From contig CAJXQI010000008.1 of NCBI GenBank assembly GCA_913058395.1, positions 62,001-126,000 on the forward strand: a DNA stretch of 64,000 nt, in the 5' to 3' direction. This DNA is from an uncultured Colwellia sp. Its GTDB lineage: Bacteria; Pseudomonadota; Gammaproteobacteria; Enterobacterales; Alteromonadaceae. The notes below the pieces were generated by a model, which saw nothing but the letters and a program-made list of their open reading frames with translations, was not told the origin of the DNA and did not search any database. Below are positions 58,491 to 64,000 of this stretch, piece after piece (within the stretch, counting starts at the first letter, position 1; the number at the start of each line of letters is the position of its first letter). Position numbers and translations under genes: made by a program.

Positions 58491-59108
58491 TTAATATTTT
58501 CCTTTTTTGGCGGCATTAACCACCCGTTCAGGCATTTTTTCCGCCAGTTTTGCTAAGTGCATAGCAATATTTTTGTGTACCTTTTTATCGTCTGTCACTG
58601 ACTGGTGCAACTGAACATACAATTGAGGAAAATCCAAAGGACTACCATGGCCCGCTAAATAAATATCAGCTAACCTGAGCTGTGCTTTTAAGTTTTTCAA
58701 TGAGGCAGATTCTTTTAGAAACATCATTGCTTGGTTTACATCAACTTGCACAAACTTACCAATATGATAATAACGCCCCATTTGTTCTAACGCTTCAGAC
58801 AAGCCTTGGTTTGCCGACGCCTGCATAAAATGTAGGCCAAGTGGCACGTCTTTTTTAACGCAAACGCCATACGCCAGCATATCGCCCCACAAAAATTGGT
58901 AAGAAGGCATTTGTGATTTAACCGCACGTGCTTCAATGTCTTGTACCAATTGACAATCATCAATAACCACCTGGCTTAAGTGTTTATTTTCTTTAATCAA
59001 ATCAAGTAAAACATTGTCACTATAAATTTGCACAGCAGTAAGCTCGGCAGCTGATACACTGAAAAAATTAGCGCCGGCTAATAACGTAGCCATGAGTAGA
59101 CGTTTCAT
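58491..59108 (-). CDS. motX: Sodium-driven flagellar motor protein MotX
   Basis: A 205-residue periplasmic protein from ATG 59108, with AGAGG five bases upstream; the frame reaches TTG 59123. A signal peptide ending SVSA precedes Sel1-like repeats (GDMLAYGVCVKKDVPLGLHF, QMGRYYHIGKFVQVDVNQAM). The blocks DNVLLDLIKENKHLSQVVID, DCQLVQDIEARA and HKNIAMHLAKLAEKMPERVV follow Vibrio MotX. MotX with MotY forms the T ring that holds PomA/PomB stators at the polar flagellum. The place next to rnr is the one known for motX in Vibrio and Shewanella. No other motor genes are in the window. Confidence 0.88.
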   Translation of the reverse strand: MKRLLMATLLAGANFFSVSAAELTAVQIYSDNVLLDLIKENKHLSQVVIDDCQLVQDIEARAVKSQMPSYQFLWGDMLAYGVCVKKDVPLGLHFMQASANQGLSEALEQMGRYYHIGKFVQVDVNQAMMFLKESASLKNLKAQLRLADIYLAGHGSPLDFPQLYVQLHQSVTDDKKVHKNIAMHLAKLAEKMPERVVNAAKKGKY

Positions 59109-59360
59109 ATTGCCTCTTTGCAAAAAATGTTATTCAACTTAAGTAACCTCTATATCGACATTGCTCGTTAAAAACTTAATAGCATTGTCGTATTATTTAT
59201 TGACGCGACATTAAGACATAAATTTATCTTCAAACCATCAAGCAAATATAATACCAAAGTATGTTAACCGCTTCAGCTAAACACTTACATTAAGCTACGC
59301 TTGCACTATCAGCTAGAAAATATCACAATGAACAAAAAATGAGCAGATAGAGTGTAACAA

Positions 59361-60383
59361 GTGTCGAACATTCACCAGTTAATTGAAAACTCAAAAGTTA
59401 ACGAAAGTATCGCTCGTAAACTATTTGAAATTGAGACAGAAGTGCTTGCTTGTCAATCGAGTGAAGAACTTTTACAAAGGTTGCTTGGCTTAATTCAAAC
59501 AAAGTTTCAGTTATCTGGCATTTCATTACTACTTGCAGAGCCAACACCGCTAAGTTACTTAATTAATGGTAATTTACATTCTAACTGGCATCAACAACAT
59601 ACCAAAAAAATATCAGCTGAAAAACTCGCTTTATTGCATGCCAACAAGAAACCTTTTTTGACTAATGAATTGCAACAACTTAGTAATATTGTGCCAAAAA
59701 GTTTACTTAAAGGTGCGAAGTCGGTTGCATTAACCCCATTATCATTAGAAGGTAAGTTGTTTGGTAGCTTGTTATTTACTGATAAAGCCCCTGCTCGTTT
59801 TCACAATAAGTTAGGTACATTCCATTTAGAGCAGTTGGCAGTAAAGGTTAGCCTTTGCCTATCAAATGTATTAATCCGAGAACAACTTGAATATATGGCG
59901 CATTACGACCGTTTAACAGGTGTTGCTAACCGACGTTTAATGGAGGTTTGTATTAGTGAGGAGCTTATCCGTCAACGTCGTTACGGTGTTCCCTTTTCTG
60001 TATTATTTATTGATTGTAATAAATTCAAAGCGGTTAATGACACATACGGCCATGATTGCGGCGATAAAGTATTAGCGTATGTTGCAAGCCAATTACAAGA
60101 ATTAGTGCGAGAGAATGATAAGTGTTTTCGCTATGCTGGTGATGAATTTGTTGTGGTATTAGCCAGTCAAACCTTACCTGAAGCAGAACAAGCAAGTGAA
60201 CGTTTATGCAACTTTTTTATTAATAACCCAATGCCTTATGAAAATAAACACCTAACAATAACAATAAGTTGTGGCGCTGCAGCTAGTGATGGCGAACAAA
60301 ACATGGATGAAATACTAAAAACCGCAGATCAACGGTTATACGCTAATAAGAAATCACAAAACGGTATGGTGTTTCAGTTGTAA
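59361..60383 (+). CDS. Diguanylate cyclase with N-terminal GAF-like domain
   Basis: A 340-residue soluble protein. The N-terminal part (about 1-170) is a GAF/DUF484-like sensor; the GGDEF domain (about 175-335) has AGDEF at 259-263, an active variant of GGDEF, and an RxxD inhibitory site (RENDK, Arg250-Asp253) five residues before it. The HYDRLTGVANRRLM start of the catalytic domain is intact. It should make c-di-GMP in response to a cytoplasmic signal. The start is GTG 59361 after GAGTG. It is monocistronic and divergent from motX (about 250-base gap with no other gene). Confidence 0.9.
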   Translation: MSNIHQLIENSKVNESIARKLFEIETEVLACQSSEELLQRLLGLIQTKFQLSGISLLLAEPTPLSYLINGNLHSNWHQQHTKKISAEKLALLHANKKPFLTNELQQLSNIVPKSLLKGAKSVALTPLSLEGKLFGSLLFTDKAPARFHNKLGTFHLEQLAVKVSLCLSNVLIREQLEYMAHYDRLTGVANRRLMEVCISEELIRQRRYGVPFSVLFIDCNKFKAVNDTYGHDCGDKVLAYVASQLQELVRENDKCFRYAGDEFVVVLASQTLPEAEQASERLCNFFINNPMPYENKHLTITISCGAAASDGEQNMDEILKTADQRLYANKKSQNGMVFQL

Positions 60384-60590
60384 ACTGTAGCTTTAGTGAC
60401 AACGTACATTATATTTCATTCACCGAAAGTAGTTAAAATCACTAAGCTAAATTGATTAAATAAACTGATTTCGCGAAAGGTACTAGCTTTATTACTCATG
60501 ATGTAAAAGCCGATGACTTTGGGCTAAATATAAATAATGTTAGTCAGCTTTTATTGATGAAAGGATAATTTCAGTGATAAGTTTTCTGTC

Positions 60591-60626
60591 GAGTGTTGTT
60601 AGCTATTTTCATAGCTAACAACACTC
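60591..60626. terminator. Perfect 16-bp hairpin after the M28 peptidase gene
   Basis: GAGTGTTGTTAGCTAT at 60591-60606 and its complement at 60611-60626 enclose a TTTC loop. It lies 11 bases after the peptidase stop on the minus strand, between two convergent genes. No T-run follows on either strand, so it may protect the mRNA 3' end or act with Rho. Confidence 0.6.
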
Positions 60627-60637
60627 TCAACCTTTAA

Positions 60638-62047
60638 CTATTTTCTAAAATCTACCGCCGCTTGCGCAGCAAAGTATGCGTACATAGTATAAATTGCCGT
60701 ATTGAATTTTAATGCTTCAGGCTCAACTTTATCTAAAGTGTCATTTTCGGTGTGATGGTAATCAAAGTAATTTGAGCCATCAGGTGAAAAGTTAATACTT
60801 GGCATACCCAAGTTACTTAACGCACTCATATCAGATTGCCCTTTGGCATTATTATCAGGTGAAAGCGCTACGCCTAAAGGCGCTAAATATTGTGCTAGCT
60901 CACGAATAGCATTTAAGGATTGTGCCCCAACACCAGGTGTCATTTTGTAAATACGACCAATACCAAAATCCCACTCAGCACCAATGGCATGATTCATCAT
61001 ATCGTTCTTGTGCACTTTTACATATTCTTTTGCACCTAATAAGCCCACTTCTTCCGCCGCAAATAAAATCACGCGAATAGTACGCTTAGGACGCTTAGGT
61101 AGTTGACCAATATGATGCGCTGCTGCAACAACCATACCTATGCCTAAACCATCATCTAGTGCACCAGTACCGACATCCCAACTATCAAGATGTGCACCTA
61201 AAGCAACAATTTCATTCGGTAATTCACTACCGGTAAATTCACCTATCACATTAGCCGTTTTTGCAATAACTTCAGCATCAGTTTTAGCGGTCATTTTAAG
61301 GAACAAGCTTACAGGTTTACCGCGCTTCAATTGGTTCACTAACAAGTCAGCATCTGGGTTTGATAATGTTGCCGCTGGAATTTTTTTCACGCCATCTTTA
61401 TAACGCATAACACCAGTATGTGCTGTGCGATTGTTATCGGTTCCTACAGAGCGCATAACCAAAGCAGAAGCACCCTTTTGAGCAGCTACAACAGCACCAG
61501 TAACGCGTGTACCAACAGCTGGCCCATAGCCTTTGCCGTCAATATGACGCTCCATTTGATAAGAGACAAAAGCAATTTTACCGTTAAGGCTATTGTCAGG
61601 TGCTGCTTTTAAATCAGCAAAGGTTTCAAAGTGAGCAACATTTGCTGTTAAGCCTTTTTCAGCAGTGCCAACGCTACCACCTAGTGCTAACACCACGACA
61701 TCATGTGGGTACGGTGCAATAATTCTTGCTTTAGCATCACCACGTAGCCAGTAACTACCGGTAACTTCTTCTGTCCACACTTTATCAAAACCAAGGGCTT
61801 TCATTTTATTCACTGCCCAAACGATTGATTTTTTATCACCTTCAGAGCCCATCAAGCGATGACCAACTTCCGTGGTTAATGATTCAATTAGCTGATAAGA
61901 CAAGTCTGACTGTAATGCCGTTGCTTTTAGCTCATTTAATTGCGCTTGCTGCTCAGCATTTAATTGTTGTGCTGACACAAAAAAACTACCAACACTCATA
62001 CATACTGCTAAGCAGGTGCTTGCAATAATTTTTGTTTTTGAGCTCAT
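60638..62047 (-). CDS. Secreted M28 family peptidase (carboxypeptidase Q-like)
   Basis: A 469-residue exopeptidase with a Sec signal peptide (1-26, ending VSAQQ) and a PA insert at about 130-260. The zinc set is His286 (GAHLDSWD), Asp298 (ALDDGLG), Glu332-Glu333 (AAEEVG), Asp360 (AEWDFG) and His432 (DYHHTEND). Layout and the HLDSWD block match plasma glutamate carboxypeptidase, which cleaves dipeptides. It should be periplasmic or secreted for peptide scavenging. ATG 62047 has AAGGG eight bases upstream; monocistronic. Confidence 0.92.
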   Translation of the reverse strand: MSSKTKIIASTCLAVCMSVGSFFVSAQQLNAEQQAQLNELKATALQSDLSYQLIESLTTEVGHRLMGSEGDKKSIVWAVNKMKALGFDKVWTEEVTGSYWLRGDAKARIIAPYPHDVVVLALGGSVGTAEKGLTANVAHFETFADLKAAPDNSLNGKIAFVSYQMERHIDGKGYGPAVGTRVTGAVVAAQKGASALVMRSVGTDNNRTAHTGVMRYKDGVKKIPAATLSNPDADLLVNQLKRGKPVSLFLKMTAKTDAEVIAKTANVIGEFTGSELPNEIVALGAHLDSWDVGTGALDDGLGIGMVVAAAHHIGQLPKRPKRTIRVILFAAEEVGLLGAKEYVKVHKNDMMNHAIGAEWDFGIGRIYKMTPGVGAQSLNAIRELAQYLAPLGVALSPDNNAKGQSDMSALSNLGMPSINFSPDGSNYFDYHHTENDTLDKVEPEALKFNTAIYTMYAYFAAQAAVDFRK

Positions 62048-62207
62048 GTTTTCCCTTAAGATTATTGTTTAACTGTTTACATTCTAATTACGCCTAAGTA
62101 TCTATAAAAGCGTAATAACTTGCAATCAGTTCCCGTAATTGTGAAAAGACTATTTGGACAATACATTCAGTAATCGTAAAGAAAGAATGCCTTAATCAAG
62201 TAGATAC

Positions 62208-62242
62208 AAAAAAGCCCGGTGCGTTTCAGCTACGGGCTTTTT
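62208..62242 (-). terminator. Terminator of the right-edge RND gene
   Basis: AAAAAGCCCG at 62209-62218 and CGGGCTTTTT at 62233-62242 pair perfectly around a 14-base loop, with a T-run on the minus strand. It lies 45 bases after the RND stop codon. Confidence 0.9.
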
Positions 62243-62286
62243 GATATAACAATAGTTGATTCTTTTAACTGTAATTCATTAAACTA

Positions 62287-63999
62287 TTACGCAGCAGAAT
62301 CAACAGCTTTTAAATCAATAGAATCAGCTTGCTTCATGGTTTGCTTTTTAGCTTTGCGCAAATCACGTAAAGCTAATAACGATGGCGTTAAAATCAATGT
62401 TAGTACGGTCGCAAACGCTAAACCTCCGGCAATAGCAGTTGCTAGTTGATTCCACCATTGTGTCGATGGCGCATCAAAAACAGCCGTACGATTAAAGAAA
62501 TCTAAATTAACCTGCAACACCATAGGTAACAGGCCTAAAATTGTAGTCACTGTCGTTAACATCACTGGTCTTAAACGTTGCGCACCAGTTCTTAAAATGG
62601 CATCAACCACAGCATAACCTTCTCGGCGTAAAACATTATAGGTATCAATCAGCACAATATTGTTATTTACCACAATACCTGCGAGAGAAATAACACCTAT
62701 TCCCCCCATAACAATACCAAATGGTTTTTGTACTAAAAACAAGGCTAAGAATACGCCGACCGTTGAAAAGATAACGGCACTAAGGATTAAAAATGCTTGA
62801 TAAAAGCTATTAAATTGGGTGACAAGAATAATCGCCATAACAAACAGCGCAATACCAAAAGCCTTCACTAAAAAGTCTTCTGATTCTTGCTGGTCTTCAT
62901 TTTGACCTTTAATAGCGATTTCAACTGATGGATCAATTCCTAGCTCAGGAAACTGGGCTTGTAACAAAGGTAACTCTTTAACTAACTGTGCGCCAGGTAC
63001 TAAGTTTGCCTTGATACTAACAACACGCTTACCATCCATGCGACGAATACTATCGATTTTCGGTGCAGCACTACGCTCAACAAAACTGCTGACTGGCACT
63101 AAGCCTGCTGAGGTTTTTAAGCGCAAAGTATCCAAACGCGAAATATTACGTTTATCCTCAGGAAAGCGCACACGAATATCTAGCTCGTCATCAACATCAT
63201 CTGGACGATATTCACCAAGCTTTAAGCCGTTAGTGACCATTTGCACCGTTGAGCCGACAAGTGCAGCATCAGCGCCGTAGGTAGCCGCCAAACTGCGATC
63301 TATTTTCAACTGCCATTCAATACCTGGTTTAGCACCCGAGTCTTCAATATCAGTAAACTGGCTATGATTATGCAGTGCATTACTAATGATACGTGCAGAT
63401 TCATTAAGCTTTTCTGGGAAGCGAGAGCTCAACTCAATAACTAAATCTTTACCGTTTTGCGGTCCATCTTCATTTTTTCTCACTTCAATTTCAACGCCAG
63501 CTAAGTCATCGGTGCGCTTTCTTATTTCAGCAACAACTTCATCAGCAGAGCGTCTAAATTGCCAGTTAGTAAAGTTAACTTGGAAAGTACCAATTTGGTC
63601 ATTACCACCGGTTCGAGTGTAAAGTGTTTTGATTTCAGGTAAGTCTAAAATACGTTCTTCAATAGCGACCATGATTTCATCTTTTTCTTTAATAGATAAA
63701 TCACCATGTGAACGCACCACCATTGTTGCGCTTGAAGGTTCGATCTCTGGAAAGAATATTGCGCCTAACCCTGAAGAGCCATACAAAAATATAACAAATA
63801 TTGACATTGCTAAAGTGCCGCCAAGTATTTTCCAAGGGTGGTTAATTGCGCTTTTCAATACTCTGACATATTTGCCAGTAAAACCCGTCAACTGGGTTAA
63901 ATCACCTTTTTCAGCCTGCTCAATTTGCGCTTGTTCTTTAATGCTTATTTTTCGCGACTTACCAATAACGCTACCAATAGTAGGTACAAATACCAACGC
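62287..63999 (-). CDS. RND family efflux transporter, C-terminal part
   Basis: The last 570 or so codons of an inner-membrane RND pump whose 5' part lies beyond the right edge; the frame is open to the end and the apparent first Met is really a Leu codon. It includes the second periplasmic loop (FFPEIEPSSATMVVRSHGDL), the second set of TM helices (GVISLAGIVVNNNIVLIDTY, the TM10 block) and a short charged tail. The N-terminal half, which would show the proton-relay Asp pair, is not visible. It may export drugs or metals; family only. It is clearly different from the pump at 10033. Confidence 0.88.
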   Translation of the reverse strand, partial: ALVFVPTIGSVIGKSRKISIKEQAQIEQAEKGDLTQLTGFTGKYVRVLKSAINHPWKILGGTLAMSIFVIFLYGSSGLGAIFFPEIEPSSATMVVRSHGDLSIKEKDEIMVAIEERILDLPEIKTLYTRTGGNDQIGTFQVNFTNWQFRRSADEVVAEIRKRTDDLAGVEIEVRKNEDGPQNGKDLVIELSSRFPEKLNESARIISNALHNHSQFTDIEDSGAKPGIEWQLKIDRSLAATYGADAALVGSTVQMVTNGLKLGEYRPDDVDDELDIRVRFPEDKRNISRLDTLRLKTSAGLVPVSSFVERSAAPKIDSIRRMDGKRVVSIKANLVPGAQLVKELPLLQAQFPELGIDPSVEIAIKGQNEDQQESEDFLVKAFGIALFVMAIILVTQFNSFYQAFLILSAVIFSTVGVFLALFLVQKPFGIVMGGIGVISLAGIVVNNNIVLIDTYNVLRREGYAVVDAILRTGAQRLRPVMLTTVTTILGLLPMVLQVNLDFFNRTAVFDAPSTQWWNQLATAIAGGLAFATVLTLILTPSLLALRDLRKAKKQTMKQADSIDLKAVDSAA

Positions 64000-64000
64000 C

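Overview
The window reads as chromosome of an AT-rich marine gammaproteobacterium of the Alteromonadales, most likely Colwelliaceae (Colwellia or Thalassotalea-like). This rests on three things: a complete MSHA pilus locus directly beside mreBCD, the rpsF-priB-rpsR-rplI / rlmB-rnr / motX neighbourhood, and the general protein style. No rRNA, tRNA, CRISPR array, insertion sequence or prophage was seen. Most genes lie on the minus strand.

Layout. 1-8.9 kb: the 5' part of a SAM methyltransferase, a Na+-dependent NSS-family transporter, an HDOD protein behind a secreted M28 peptidase, an Lrp-type regulator, a GAF-GAF-GGDEF-EAL protein and a small lipoprotein. 9-17.5 kb: a 2-oxoglutarate/Fe(II) oxygenase, an RND efflux pair, a NagX-like membrane acyltransferase, a TerB protein and a CvfB-like S1 protein. 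17.6-28.6 kb: the conserved run mreB-mreC-mreD-maf-rng-yhdP-nit-tldD, which covers cell shape, septum-related Maf, RNA decay and envelope lipid transport. 28.9-48.6 kb: the MSHA type IV pilus locus, transcribed mshI-I2-J-K-L-M-N-E-G-F-B-A, then an extra pilin, C-D-O-P, a PEP-CTERM protein and mshQ. 48.7-51.3 kb: a PLP enzyme of the ACC deaminase family and the rpsF-priB-rpsR-rplI operon with a likely S6:S18 leader. 51.5-54.9 kb: an orphan periplasmic binding protein divergent from an HBM chemoreceptor. 55-60.4 kb: rlmB, rnr, motX and a diguanylate cyclase. 60.6-64 kb: a secreted M28 peptidase and the 3' part of a second RND transporter.

How the genes fit together. The MSHA locus encodes the inner-membrane platform (MshI, I2, J, G), extension ATPase (MshE, with a c-di-GMP-binding MshEN domain), secretin complex (MshK, L, M, N), pilins (A, B, extra) and a minor-pilin tip set (C, D, O, P) ending in the large lectin-domain protein MshQ. 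MotX (sodium-driven flagellum), a chemoreceptor and two c-di-GMP enzymes in the same window fit a swimming/attachment switch, although that link is inferred.

The most unusual parts are the extra pilin placed after a terminator behind mshA, the PEP-CTERM gene with its own terminator between mshP and mshQ, the tandem duplication of a lectin-like domain in MshQ, and the binding-protein/chemoreceptor pair lying between rlmB and rpsF, which are commonly neighbours. Start codons were chosen from ribosome-binding sites and family lengths; where this moved a start, the entry says so.
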